Source: Mariniphaga anaerophila
Lineage (GTDB): Bacteria > Bacteroidota > Bacteroidia > Bacteroidales > Prolixibacteraceae
Reading direction: 5' to 3'
NCBI RefSeq assembly: GCF_900129025.1
Contig: NZ_FQUM01000004.1
Location: forward strand, 62,001-126,000
DNA length: 64,000 bases
This document shows, piece after piece, positions 39,363-48,248 of the stretch. Each line of letters begins with the position of its first letter. Position 1 is the first letter of the stretch. A program made the translations under genes and the position numbers. The notes under the pieces are model-generated. The model made no database searches and was not told the origin of the DNA. It was given only the letters and a program-made list of their open reading frames with translations.

Positions 39363-41207
39363 ATGAGACAAATCTTGATTCTTTTTACCTTATTGTTGGT
39401 GCTGTGCTCAGGAAGAGGGCAAACTATGCAATCGGTTAAAATCCATGGTGAGCAAAAAGTATGGCACAAAATTACACTTTTGATTGACGGTCCTGAAACA
39501 GCAGAATTCGCTAAAGACAATCCTTTTTTGAATTATAGATTGGTAGTGACTTTCAGCAATGGTAATAAACGGTATAAGGTACCCGGTTTTTATTGTGCCG
39601 ATGGAGATGCAGCTGAAACCAGTGCTGAAGAAGGAAACAAATGGATGGTACGTTTCCGGCCTGATGAGGTAGGAATATGGGATTATTCAATTTCTTTCCG
39701 AAAGGGAAAAGATATTGCTGTGAGCAGCCATTTACACATCGGCAAACCTGTTGGTCCTGATGGTTTTAAAGGCTCCTTTGTTATTGTTGACTCAGACAAA
39801 AAGGCTCCTGATTTCAGAGGAACCGGTCGGCTCGAATATGTAGGTAAACGTTATTTAAAATTTGCAGGACGTGATTCGTTTTTTATAAAGAATGGAGCTG
39901 ATAGTCCTGAAAATTTTTTGGCTTTTGTTGATTTTGATCAAACTTATAGGTATGGAACCAATGAAATGTGGAGAGAAGGTGAAGCAAACCCTAAAGAGGA
40001 GTGCCATTACTATTCATCGCACGTTAAGGACTGGAAAAAGGGAGACCCAATTTGGAAAGAAAGCAATGGAAAAGGAATCATTGGGGTTGTTAACTATCTT
40101 GCTTCTAAAGATGTTAATTCTATATACATGCTTTTGTTAAATGTTCAGGGAGATGGAAATGACGTCTGGCCATGGATAGATTACAACGAACGTTATCGTT
40201 TTGACTGTAGCAAACTCGATCAGTGGGAAATTGTTTTTGATCATATGGAAAAGCAAGGCATCATGCTTCATTTGGTTTTACAGGAAACCGAGAATGAGTG
40301 TTTGCTTGATATCGGGCAAACCGGAGTCCAGCGTAAGCTTTATTATAGAGAAATGGTTGCCCGCTTTGCTCATCACCTTGCTATTACCTGGAACTTAGGA
40401 GAGGAGAATGGACCGGCCCATTGGACACCTATTGGTCAAACCGACCAGCAACGAAAAAGCATGGCAGCTTATTTGAAACATATAAATCCATATTCAAGTT
40501 TTATCGTTTTGCATACGCATTGGAACGATTCTATTCAGGATAAATATTTGCTGCCACTAGTTGGTTTTGAAGCACTTGATGGTCCCTCTATGCAAATAGG
40601 AGAAGTGGGAAAAATTCATCGCAGAATTAGACATTTTATTCAATTGTCTTCTAATTCAGAAAAACAATGGGTTGTCAATCTGGACGAATTAGGTCCGGCA
40701 TATAAAGGAATTATGCCTGATGAATTTGATGCAAATCATGATACGGTTCGCCATTATGCGTTGTGGGGAAGTTTAATGGCAGGAGCAGGTGGTGCAGAAT
40801 GGTATTTTGGTTACAAATACCCACATAATGATTTAGAGTGCGAGGACCTGCGCAGTCGTGATCTTTGGTGGAACCAGACTCGAATTGCCACAGAGTTTTT
40901 CTCTCGTTACCTGCATTTCAGTGAGATGGAATCGGCAGATGAAATAATTGACAACAAAGAAGCATACTGTCTGGCAAAACAAGATGAAGTGTATGTTGTC
41001 TATTTGCCCAAAGGAAATATACCGACCCGGATTGAGCTGGATAGTTCCGGAAAGGACTACTCAATTCACTGGTATGACCCTCGTCACGGAGGCAAATTGC
41101 AGACCGGGACGGTTTCCTCGTTCAGATCTCCAGGAAAAATGAACATAGGATTTCCTCCCATTGAAAAAGAGAAAGATTGGGTCGCTCTGGTTAGAGTGAA
41201 ACAATAA
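39363..41207 (+). CDS. DUF5060-containing putative glycoside hydrolase
   Basis: A 614-residue secreted protein from the ATG at 39363 (MRQILILFTLLLVLCSGRGQ signal); the TTG at 39336 is less likely. An N-terminal DUF5060 beta-sandwich (about 25-115, VWHKITLLIDGPETAEF, GIWDYSISF) precedes a TIM-barrel-like domain (about 150-500) and a C-terminal small beta domain (WYDPRHGG ... LQTGTVSS) like the putative collagen-binding domain seen at the end of such enzymes. Two acidic clusters sit where clan GH-A enzymes have catalytic residues: Glu347/Glu348 in TWNLGEENG and Asp441/Glu442 in VVNLDELGPA. So a retaining glycosidase is plausible, though the specificity is unknown. It starts 52 bases after the reductase and is the last gene of the susC operon. 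Confidence 0.75.
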   Translation: MRQILILFTLLLVLCSGRGQTMQSVKIHGEQKVWHKITLLIDGPETAEFAKDNPFLNYRLVVTFSNGNKRYKVPGFYCADGDAAETSAEEGNKWMVRFRPDEVGIWDYSISFRKGKDIAVSSHLHIGKPVGPDGFKGSFVIVDSDKKAPDFRGTGRLEYVGKRYLKFAGRDSFFIKNGADSPENFLAFVDFDQTYRYGTNEMWREGEANPKEECHYYSSHVKDWKKGDPIWKESNGKGIIGVVNYLASKDVNSIYMLLLNVQGDGNDVWPWIDYNERYRFDCSKLDQWEIVFDHMEKQGIMLHLVLQETENECLLDIGQTGVQRKLYYREMVARFAHHLAITWNLGEENGPAHWTPIGQTDQQRKSMAAYLKHINPYSSFIVLHTHWNDSIQDKYLLPLVGFEALDGPSMQIGEVGKIHRRIRHFIQLSSNSEKQWVVNLDELGPAYKGIMPDEFDANHDTVRHYALWGSLMAGAGGAEWYFGYKYPHNDLECEDLRSRDLWWNQTRIATEFFSRYLHFSEMESADEIIDNKEAYCLAKQDEVYVVYLPKGNIPTRIELDSSGKDYSIHWYDPRHGGKLQTGTVSSFRSPGKMNIGFPPIEKEKDWVALVRVKQ

Positions 41208-41598
41208 AGAGTTAGACCTAACTTGCAGGGTGGTTAAATAAAAAAACAGAAGCCTTTCATAGTTATCTTAACTCTTTTTGGGGAAAGATCGTATTTCCCA
41301 GATGTAAACAGTAGTAACTTGATCCAATCGTCTATAGAGAATTATAATTACCTCTGTTTATGAATTTTAAAAATAATTATATGTTTGGTAAATTAGACAT
41401 GCGTGGTGCAATAAAAAAAAATGTAGATGCATGAACATGGATTATAAAAGAAAAATAGTCATGAATACTAGTACTGATGAAGCCAGAGGCTTCACTTTTC
41501 TTCAAACAAAAGCAAGCCTCCCAAAGCTATGTGCAGTTAAGCTTTGTTTTGATTTTTGGACTTTAAAGAACTGGAAAGAATCAAATAGACCAATAAAA
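41208..41598. other. 391-bp gap: sulfatase promoter and long leader
   Basis: The gap holds the promoter at 41357-41387 and a leader of about 200 bases. The leader contains a 6-bp stem GAAGCC/GGCTTC (41479-41493) followed by ACTTTTCTT, which resembles a weak terminator or attenuator. An in-frame ATG at 41431 would extend the sulfatase by 56 residues, but those residues are not signal-like. Confidence 0.5.
41357..41387 (+). promoter_or_regulatory. Promoter of the first sulfatase gene
   Basis: TATGTTTG at 41380-41387 is a perfect TAnnTTTG -7 element and TTTA at 41357-41360 is a 3-of-4 -33 match at the standard 19-bp spacing. The sulfatase therefore probably has its own promoter instead of relying on the susC operon. 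Confidence 0.6.
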
Positions 41599-42972
41599 AT
41601 GTCATACTTTATTTTGTCTGTATTTTTGTTTTCATTCCTGTTTTTGTCGGGTTGTAAAAATGAAACGAATAAGGAACAGCATGAACCTCCAAATTTCATT
41701 GTGTTTATTGCTGATGATGCCGCTTGGAATGATTGTGGACCTTATGGTAACCACAATATTAAAACTCCAAACATTAATAATCTAGCCGAAGAAGGGGTAG
41801 TATTTTTTAATGCTTTCCTTACAACCAGCTCATGCAGCCCCAGCCGGAGTAGTATATTAACCGGACGTTATCCGCATTGCACCGGAGCATCGGAACTGCA
41901 TATGCCGTTACCTGAAGATCAGCTTTTGTTTCCCGGAGAATTACAAAAAGCAGGTTATTATACTGCAGTAGCTGGGAAATATCACATTGGCCCCAAAAGA
42001 AAAGAATTTGACACCATTTATGGTGGCTCGCCCAGTGGCTGCGAATACTGGATTGAATCGCTTCAAAACCGACCTAAAAACAAGCCTTTTTTCTTATGGC
42101 TTGCAGCACTCGATCCTCACCGTGAATATGCTTTCGGCACAATCTCGGAACCCCATCAGCCGGAAGATGTAATTGTGCCTCCATATTTGCCGGACAACGA
42201 CTCAACTCGTAAAGATTTGGCACTATATTATGATGAAATTGCACGTATGGATAGTTATATTGGACAGGTAATGGGTGAATTAAAGAAACAAGGTATTGAC
42301 GAAAATACGCTGATACTTTTCATGAGTGATAATGGCAGTCCGTTTCCGCGGGCTAAAACCCGATTATATGATAGTGGTATAAAAACTCCATTCATCGTTC
42401 GCTGGCCTAAAAAACTAAAAAATGGAACTTCAGACGCACTAATAAGTTCCATCGATATTGCCCCCACTTTGTGTGAATTGGCGGGTGCAGGCATTTCAGA
42501 AACCTATCAGGGGATTTCCTTTTTGCCAATTTTAAAAAACTATTCTGAAAGCGTTCGAAACTACATTGCGGCTGAACACAATTGGCACGATTATCAGGCT
42601 CATGAACGTGCTATTCGAAATAAAAACTATTTATATATTAGGAATGCTTTTCCCCAATTCAATGCTTCTCCTCCTGCCGACGCTGTGAATAGTATGACCT
42701 ATCGGGAAATGATTAGATTATATGAAGCCGGTGAGCTGGCAGAACATCATTTAGACTGCTTTATTGAACCACGAAATGCTGAGGAGTTATACGATGTTAA
42801 AAATGACCCGTATCAATTTTATAATTTGGCAGGCAACCCGAAATATGAAAAAGAATTGAATGGGATGCGAAAATTACTTGACAACTGGAGCTTAAAATTT
42901 GGTGATAAAATTCCAGAAAATCCAACGCCAGATAAATTTGACAGATGGACAGGAGAGCGTCTGTCATTTTGA
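41599..42972 (+). CDS. Sulfatase (S1 family), lipoprotein, inside the PUL
   Basis: A 457-residue type I sulfatase. ATG 41599 is chosen because it begins a lipoprotein signal (MSYFILSVFLFSFLFLSGC). Metal and catalytic motifs are present: FIADDAAWNDCG (calcium ligands Asp-Asp), Cys79 in SCSPSRSSILTGR, the C-x-P-S-R signal for oxidation to formylglycine, KYHIGPKR, and FMSDNGSPFPRAKTRLYDSG. It removes sulfate esters from a glycan in the periplasm or at the surface and needs an anaerobic or aerobic maturase encoded elsewhere. It is the last gene inside the AT-rich segment and has its own promoter. The subfamily and regiospecificity cannot be fixed by eye. Confidence 0.93.
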   Translation: MSYFILSVFLFSFLFLSGCKNETNKEQHEPPNFIVFIADDAAWNDCGPYGNHNIKTPNINNLAEEGVVFFNAFLTTSSCSPSRSSILTGRYPHCTGASELHMPLPEDQLLFPGELQKAGYYTAVAGKYHIGPKRKEFDTIYGGSPSGCEYWIESLQNRPKNKPFFLWLAALDPHREYAFGTISEPHQPEDVIVPPYLPDNDSTRKDLALYYDEIARMDSYIGQVMGELKKQGIDENTLILFMSDNGSPFPRAKTRLYDSGIKTPFIVRWPKKLKNGTSDALISSIDIAPTLCELAGAGISETYQGISFLPILKNYSESVRNYIAAEHNWHDYQAHERAIRNKNYLYIRNAFPQFNASPPADAVNSMTYREMIRLYEAGELAEHHLDCFIEPRNAEELYDVKNDPYQFYNLAGNPKYEKELNGMRKLLDNWSLKFGDKIPENPTPDKFDRWTGERLSF

Positions 42973-43449
42973 TCCGACTCACAATAGAAAAAACAAAAAT
43001 ATCTATAATTAATTGAACATCTTCTACGTTTTACATTTCTCAACTTTCCTCCCCCCATATGAAAAATGCAAAAAGTGCATAGGACGCAAATGGCAAATAG
43101 CAGCGACGGGCTTCACCTGCGAAATGAGAGAGAATCCAACGCACCGCACCGAAATACGTTGTTAACAACACAATAGAAAACAACGGAACGAAAGGTAGAG
43201 GCTATGTTTTCTCCATCAACTCGCCTACCCACAATTTGAGACTGAGAGGAAACACAAAAAGCGGCAGTTTGCATTCACCCACTGAAATCGATCCTAATAT
43301 GATTAACAAACAGACGACCATTCGGAAGGAGAAGCAGTAAAAAACAATCTATTTAATGGAATAATTTGCTTTTCAATTTTAGCCGTTCTGTTGTTTTTTT
43401 GTAAACTTGTAATTTCAGAAAAGTTATCAACTTATATAATATCAATAAC
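42973..43449. other. 477-bp non-coding junction with GC-richer unexplained block
   Basis: No gene is seen. Between about 43080 and 43270 the sequence is distinctly richer in G and C than its surroundings, without an open frame. It includes the 12-bp palindrome GTTGTTAACAAC (43158-43169) and a second 7-bp pairing, CGTTGTT with AACAACG (43157-43163 and 43179-43185). The right copy of the PUL-flanking direct repeat lies at 43293-43306. The block may be a remnant of a mobile element or a former gene end. Confidence 0.45.
43293..43306 (+). repeat. Right copy of the 14-bp direct repeat bracketing the PUL
   Basis: CCTAATATGATTAA, identical and in the same orientation as 25953-25966. The two copies enclose 17.3 kb comprising exactly the HTCS-to-sulfatase set. 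It lies 144 bases before the next sulfatase start. Confidence 0.6.
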
Positions 43450-45036
43450 ATGAACCGATTTTTTTTCAATTCCATTGTCCTCATTATTGCAGCTGCCGGC
43501 ATTTTGGGCTGTGCGCCACAGAAACAGGAAGCTCAGAGGCCCAACATCTTGTACATTATGAGCGACGACCACGCCTACCAGGCCATCAGTGCGTATGGGC
43601 ACGGATTAAACGAAACGCCTAATATCGACAGGCTGGCCGACGAAGGCGCCATCTTTACCAGGGCTACAGTCACCAACTCCATTTGTGCCCCCAGCCGGGC
43701 AGTTTTGCTCACCGGAAAGCACAGTTTTGTTAACGGGAAAGTGGACAATGCGCAGCCGTTTAACTGGGATCAGCCAAACTTTCCCAAGCTCATGCAGGCC
43801 AACGGTTACCAAACGGCAATGATTGGCAAAATACACCTCGATGGCATTCCTCAGGGATTTGATTTTTCGATGGTACTTCCCGGGCAGGGACATTACTACA
43901 ACCCCGATTTTCTGATTGACGGGAAAACGGTAAGAAAAGAAGGCTACTGCACGGAAATAATCACAGAAACAGCCCTCAACTGGCTGAAGAACGAACGCGA
44001 TCCCAACAAACCGTTCTGCTTACTTTACCATCAGAAAGCGCCTCACCGGAATTGGAAACCAGCGCCCAAATATTTAACACTCTACGATGATGTTACATTT
44101 GAGCCGCCTGCCAACTTTTTCGACGATTACGAGGGGCGCGGAACGGCTGCCAAAGAGCAGGAAATGCAGATTGACGGCCATGCGCGGTGGGGACACGATT
44201 TCAAAATGATTGTAGACCCAAACGGCGACAGCACCGGGTTTATTAACGACCTCAAACGTTTTACCCCGAAACAACGCGAAGAGTGGCTGGCTGCTTACAC
44301 TCCTAAAAACGAAGCGTTTAAAGCTAAATACAAAAGCCTGTCGCACAAAGAAATTGCCCTCTGGAAATACAACCGCTACATAAAAGATTACCTGCGCACC
44401 ATAAAGTCGGTTGACGACGGAGTTGGTGAAGTACTCGACTATTTAGAACAGGCCGGCCTTGCCGAAAACACAATTGTTGTTTACACTTCGGACCAGGGAT
44501 TTTACCTGGGCGAGCACGGCTGGTTCGACAAACGTTTCATGTACGAAGAATCATTCCGTACACCTTTGTTAATGCGTTATCCGAAGGAAATAAAACCGGG
44601 AACAAAAATCGACAAACTGGTTCAGAACCTTGATTTTGCGCCCACTTTTCTTGACTATGCCGAGGTTGAAATTCCGGAAGAAATGCAGGGAGAATCGTTC
44701 CGAAAACTGGTATCCGGAGAAACAGATCAATGGCGCGATGCCGTTTATTACACGTACTACGAATACCCGTCGGTACATATGGTAAAACGCCACTACGGTG
44801 TTGCTACCGAGCGGTACAAACTCATGCATTTTTATTATGATATTGACGAATGGGAGATGTACGATTTGCAAACCGACCCGATGGAAATGAAAAGCATATA
44901 CGATGATCCGGCCTATGCTGACGTGCAAGAGATGCTGCACAAAAAGCTGGAAGAACTCAGGGAATATTATGGCGACAGCGACGAGCTGAACAAAAAATAC
45001 CTCGATGCCTATTTGGCGCATCGAAACCGTAGATAA
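43450..45036 (+). CDS. Sulfatase (S1 family), N-acetylglucosamine-6-sulfatase-like, lipoprotein
   Basis: A 528-residue type I sulfatase with a lipoprotein signal ([10 protein letters not shown]). Cys79 in [14 protein letters not shown] is the formylglycine precursor; [18 protein letters not shown] supplies the metal-binding Asp pair; [42 protein letters not shown] and the Lys/His residues complete the site. The GEHGWFDKR(F)MYEESxRTP stretch is typical of the branch that includes N-acetylglucosamine-6-sulfatases, but that substrate is an inference. Base usage is visibly richer in G and C than in the PUL upstream and like the rest of the chromosome. So this gene was probably present before the PUL or came separately. 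Confidence 0.92.
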   Translation: MNRFFFNSIVLIIAAAGILGCAPQKQEAQRPNILYIMSDDHAYQAISAYGHGLNETPNIDRLADEGAIFTRATVTNSICAPSRAVLLTGKHSFVNGKVDNAQPFNWDQPNFPKLMQANGYQTAMIGKIHLDGIPQGFDFSMVLPGQGHYYNPDFLIDGKTVRKEGYCTEIITETALNWLKNERDPNKPFCLLYHQKAPHRNWKPAPKYLTLYDDVTFEPPANFFDDYEGRGTAAKEQEMQIDGHARWGHDFKMIVDPNGDSTGFINDLKRFTPKQREEWLAAYTPKNEAFKAKYKSLSHKEIALWKYNRYIKDYLRTIKSVDDGVGEVLDYLEQAGLAENTIVVYTSDQGFYLGEHGWFDKRFMYEESFRTPLLMRYPKEIKPGTKIDKLVQNLDFAPTFLDYAEVEIPEEMQGESFRKLVSGETDQWRDAVYYTYYEYPSVHMVKRHYGVATERYKLMHFYYDIDEWEMYDLQTDPMEMKSIYDDPAYADVQEMLHKKLEELREYYGDSDELNKKYLDAYLAHRNRR

Positions 45037-45047
45037 ACCTTTTTTAT

Positions 45048-45092
45048 GTGGATTCCATCTTCTATTCATTAGAAATGGAATCCACTCGTTTT
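45048..45092 (+). terminator. Hairpin between the two chromosomal sulfatase genes
   Basis: GTGGATTCCAT (45048-45058) and ATGGAATCCAC (45075-45085) form a perfect 11-bp stem with a 16-nt loop, followed by TCGTTTTG. It begins 12 bases after the stop of the first sulfatase. The T-tract is weak, so it may terminate only part of the transcripts into the next sulfatase. Confidence 0.65.
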
Positions 45093-45188
45093 GAAGACAA
45101 AAAACACAATATTTCCAACCAACGCAGTTCATCACCAGAGCGTCTTCCAATATTTACAAACAGCTGCTTTCACTAAAAAACAGTACTT

Positions 45189-46646
45189 ATGCAATTTGCA
45201 AATCAGTCTATTAGCTCCCTTGTTCTGATAGCTTTCTTTTCGTTTTTATTTGTTCCCGGGCTAAAAGCCGGCACTCTAAATTCAGAAGAAAAAACTTCAC
45301 CCCGCCCAAATTTTATCATCATTTTTGCTGATGACCTCGGTTATGGTGATTTGGGTATTTTTGGTCATCCTACCATAAAAACGCCTAACCTCGATAAAAT
45401 GGCAGTCGAGGGTCAAAAGTGGACAAACTTTTACGTGGCAGCATCGGTTTGTACACCAAGCCGCGCAGGTCTGCTCACGGGAAGGCTTCCTGTACGTTCC
45501 GGTATGTGCAGCGACAAAAGAAGGGTTCTGTTTCCTGACTCCAACGGCGGATTACCCCAAAGTGAGCTAACAATTGCCAGACTCCTCAAAAATAACGGAT
45601 ACCAGACCGCTGCCATCGGAAAATGGCATTTGGGACACCAGTCGCCGTATCTGCCAACCGACCATGGTTTTGACAGCTACTTTGGCATCCCCTACTCCAA
45701 CGACATGGACAGAGTAGAACGCACCGACTATTTTACACTTGCTGAAACAGAACGATACCAGGCTTACAATGTGCCACTCATGCGAGACGAGGAAATTATT
45801 GAACGTCCGACAGACCAGAGAACCCTGACCAAACGCTACACAGAAGAAACAGTTACTGCAATAAAAAAAATGAAAGGTGCCCCTTTCTTCATCTATCTTG
45901 CTCATAACTTGCCACACATCCCGCTTTTTCGTGCGGAAGAGTTTAAAGACACTTCGCTGGCTGGAATTTATGGCGACGTAATCGAAGAAATTGACTGGTC
46001 GGTAGGCCAAATTCTGGCCGCTCTTAAAGAAGAAGGACTGGACGAAAACACACTGGTGGTATTTACATCAGACAACGGCCCATGGCACACGTACAAAACC
46101 CACGGCGGAACAGCGGGTTTACTACGCGGAGCAAAAGGCGGAACTTTTGAAGGCGGCATGCGTGAGCCGACTATTTTCAGCTGGCCGGGAAAACTGCAAT
46201 CAGGCGTAGTGATGGAAATGGGCACTACTATGGATTTGCTTCCGACATTCTGCAAACTCTCGGGGACAAAACTTCCGACCGATAGAATTTATGACGGATA
46301 CGATATTTCGCCTCTGCTATTTGGAACCGGAGAAGGCGAACGAGACGTTGTATTTTACTATCGCGGCCAAAAAGTTTATGCCATCCGCAAGGGAAATTAC
46401 AAAGCGCACTTTATCACCCAAAATGAATACGGAAGTCAAACTGCCCATCCGATTACCAATCCGCCAACAGCGCCGACAAAAACACCAACAATACATGAAA
46501 TACCACTACTCTACAATGTAAATATCGATCCTTCCGAAAAATACAACATTGCAGAAAACCATCCGGAGATAATTGCCGACATACAAAAAACACTAAAAGA
46601 TCATCTGTCCGGAGTTGAACAAGTTGAAAATCAACTGGAGAAATGA
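45189..46646 (+). CDS. Arylsulfatase A/GALNS-like sulfatase, secreted
   Basis: A 485-residue type I sulfatase with a signal peptide (about 1-27, ending LKAG). IIFADDLGYGDLGIFGHP gives the metal-binding Asp pair; Cys88 in VCTPSRAGLLTGR is the formylglycine precursor; GKWHLGHQ, HNLPHIPL and FTSDNGPW supply the remaining conserved residues, and the RGAKGGTFEGGMREP segment is typical of the arylsulfatase A / galactosamine-6-sulfatase branch. It is soluble rather than lipid-anchored, unlike its two neighbours. Together the three sulfatases imply several distinct sulfate positions on the glycan. It ends 4 bases before a strong bidirectional terminator. Confidence 0.93.
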   Translation: MQFANQSISSLVLIAFFSFLFVPGLKAGTLNSEEKTSPRPNFIIIFADDLGYGDLGIFGHPTIKTPNLDKMAVEGQKWTNFYVAASVCTPSRAGLLTGRLPVRSGMCSDKRRVLFPDSNGGLPQSELTIARLLKNNGYQTAAIGKWHLGHQSPYLPTDHGFDSYFGIPYSNDMDRVERTDYFTLAETERYQAYNVPLMRDEEIIERPTDQRTLTKRYTEETVTAIKKMKGAPFFIYLAHNLPHIPLFRAEEFKDTSLAGIYGDVIEEIDWSVGQILAALKEEGLDENTLVVFTSDNGPWHTYKTHGGTAGLLRGAKGGTFEGGMREPTIFSWPGKLQSGVVMEMGTTMDLLPTFCKLSGTKLPTDRIYDGYDISPLLFGTGEGERDVVFYYRGQKVYAIRKGNYKAHFITQNEYGSQTAHPITNPPTAPTKTPTIHEIPLLYNVNIDPSEKYNIAENHPEIIADIQKTLKDHLSGVEQVENQLEK

Positions 46647-46650
46647 GACA

Positions 46651-46687
46651 AAAAAAAAGCTGCTTCGAAACGAAACAGCTTTTTTTT
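46651..46687. terminator. Bidirectional terminator between converging genes
   Basis: A stem of 12 bp (A8-GCTG against CAGC-T8) plus an inner 4-bp TTCG/CGAA stem and AAA loop. It has a T-tract on both strands and sits between the plus-strand sulfatase and the minus-strand exbD gene, so it serves both. Confidence 0.92.
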
Positions 46688-46707
46688 ATATCTATTAGAA
46701 TTACAAT

Positions 46708-47169
46708 CTACTTCTTCCTAGAAGAATAATTAATATGCAATGCTGCAGATTTACGCAATTCCTGTTTTATATCACTAACAATACCCATCTTGGTATTTTC
46801 ATCCACTTTCAAAGAAGTAATCATCATCGGCCTTTCGGCTTCGTTTCTTGCTTCTCTTTCAGCGATAACGTAATCCTGTATATCAGCAACATTTGCAAAC
46901 TGATCGTTCAACTGGATACGGGGAGCAACCCCGAAAGTTTTTTGATATTGGAGCAAAGGTTCTCCAACATAAATATAACTTACCAGAGACTTCTTCTCAA
47001 GTTTGCTAAGTTCTGTCGCCTTCGGAAGTCCGATATGAACCATATAGGTAACTTCACGCATTGTTGTACTAACCATAAAGAAGAACAACAACATAAAAAC
47101 GATATCAGGCAACGAAGCTGTAGAAATTGGAGGAAGCTCTTTTTCTCCTTTTTTTCTAAATTTACTCAT
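46708..47169 (-). CDS. ExbD/TolR family biopolymer transport protein (second copy)
   Basis: A 153-residue protein with a short cytoplasmic N-terminus (MSKFRKKGEKELPPISTASL), one transmembrane helix containing the essential Asp (PDIVFMLLFFFMVSTTM) and a periplasmic domain. ExbD proteins couple the proton motive force, through ExbB, to TonB for outer-membrane transport such as that by SusC. It ends the minus-strand exbB cluster and starts two bases after the first exbD. Tandem, unequal exbD genes are common in Bacteroidota and may form a mixed dimer in the ExbB pore; that is inference here. Confidence 0.93.
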   Translation of the reverse strand: MSKFRKKGEKELPPISTASLPDIVFMLLFFFMVSTTMREVTYMVHIGLPKATELSKLEKKSLVSYIYVGEPLLQYQKTFGVAPRIQLNDQFANVADIQDYVIAEREARNEAERPMMITSLKVDENTKMGIVSDIKQELRKSAALHINYSSRKK

Positions 47170-47171
47170 AA

Positions 47172-47747
47172 CTATTTTCCTCCTACCTTTTTAGGTTCAG
47201 CTTCAGAGATTCTCGACGGATAAATATCACGTACGGCATTTTGCTGGTCAGAATCTAAATCTTTATAATCCTTTCCAAATTCCTGACGCGATAACTCATC
47301 TCTCAACTCGTTAATGGCAGCAACCAGTTCGTTTTGAACAGCGATATAAGTACCATATTGGGTGTCTAAGTCGTTACGCAAAGAAATAACTCCTTTTGTA
47401 ACCATCACTTCACCAAAATACGGAACTTCCTTTGGTTCTTTTTCCGGAAGAGCTTCATCGTTATATGGATTTGCCATAAACTCTTTAGCCCTTTCACGCA
47501 AATTATCAATATTGGCATATTCGCCTTCCACCAATAAGTCGTTATTCCGGTTTACCAACACAACAAAAACGTTACGTTCTTTAATCTGCTGGTCATCTTG
47601 CAATGTTTCCGGATCAACCCATTGCGGAAGTCTTCTTTCCAAACCGCTGTCAACGTCCATCGTGGTTGTTACCAGGAAAAAGATAAGCAGCATAAATGCA
47701 ATATCTGCTAAAGACGCTGCCGGTATTTCAGGTACTTTTCTAGCCAT
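47172..47747 (-). CDS. ExbD/TolR family biopolymer transport protein (first copy)
   Basis: A 191-residue protein. The N-terminal helix ASLADIAFMLLIFFLVTTTM contains the conserved membrane Asp. The periplasmic part is longer than in the second copy and includes an inserted charged segment (about residues 85-150, LPEKEPKEVPYF ... ELRDELSRQEFGKDY). It is the middle gene of the cluster, 33 bases after the 152-residue membrane protein, and two bases before the second exbD. It should work with ExbB to energise TonB-dependent uptake. Confidence 0.93.
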   Translation of the reverse strand: MARKVPEIPAASLADIAFMLLIFFLVTTTMDVDSGLERRLPQWVDPETLQDDQQIKERNVFVVLVNRNNDLLVEGEYANIDNLRERAKEFMANPYNDEALPEKEPKEVPYFGEVMVTKGVISLRNDLDTQYGTYIAVQNELVAAINELRDELSRQEFGKDYKDLDSDQQNAVRDIYPSRISEAEPKKVGGK

Positions 47748-47780
47748 AATAATCTTTCCTGTTTTTTACCACGAATTAAA

Positions 47781-48239
47781 TTACTTAAATAAACGGGTTA
47801 CAGACGAAAGCAAGATTGACAAAACAGCCAAGCCAAGCAATATGTATGTAGCATATAAACCTGCATCGACCAATTTCGCTACTTGCGTAGTCAATGTTCC
47901 GTCGTTAATAAACTTTTGTACTCCTACAAACTGGGGTATTGCGTCTGATGCGAGAAGATATGACACAAGGGCAACAATTCCTAAAAACAGAATTGACATC
48001 AACCCTTTTTTGGCTGCCTTAATATCGGAAGCCATGTTAAATATCGCTGCAATAACAGCAATTCCCCCACCAATCAATAAAAGTATATAGGACCAAACCA
48101 AGTTGGAGTTTATCCAACTTCCCATTGTCGGGTCAGCTTCATTCTCGCTGATGTTTACCATCATAGAAACAATAAGAACCGCCGAAACAATGAGCAGGAC
48201 CCATAACAATATGGTAACTATTTTTCCTACTTTTTCCAT
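47781..48239 (-). CDS. Small membrane protein of the exb cluster, unknown function
   Basis: A 152-residue integral membrane protein with about four hydrophobic helices: residues 8-28 (VTILLWVLLIVSAVLIVSMMV), 47-66 (LVWSYILLLIGGGIAVIAAI), 80-97 (LMSILFLGIVALVSYLLA) and 124-146 (AGLYATYILLGLAVLSILLS). I do not recognise a named family. It lies between exbB and the two exbD genes, 9 bases after exbB and 33 before exbD, so it is very likely part of the same complex or its assembly. Its position inside the operon, rather than at the edge, argues for a structural or regulatory partner of the ExbB-ExbD motor. Confidence 0.7.
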   Translation of the reverse strand: MEKVGKIVTILLWVLLIVSAVLIVSMMVNISENEADPTMGSWINSNLVWSYILLLIGGGIAVIAAIFNMASDIKAAKKGLMSILFLGIVALVSYLLASDAIPQFVGVQKFINDGTLTTQVAKLVDAGLYATYILLGLAVLSILLSSVTRLFK

Positions 48240-48248
48240 GGGGCTTTC

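Noticed and set aside
41431-41598. 56-residue N-terminal extension of the first sulfatase
   Set aside because: It would bury the lipoprotein signal that starts at 41599, and shows no family resemblance.
43157-43185. Integron attC site suggested by GTTAAC-containing palindromes
   Set aside because: The short pairings lack the full R/L box arrangement and there is no integrase or cassette nearby; kept only as an unexplained block.
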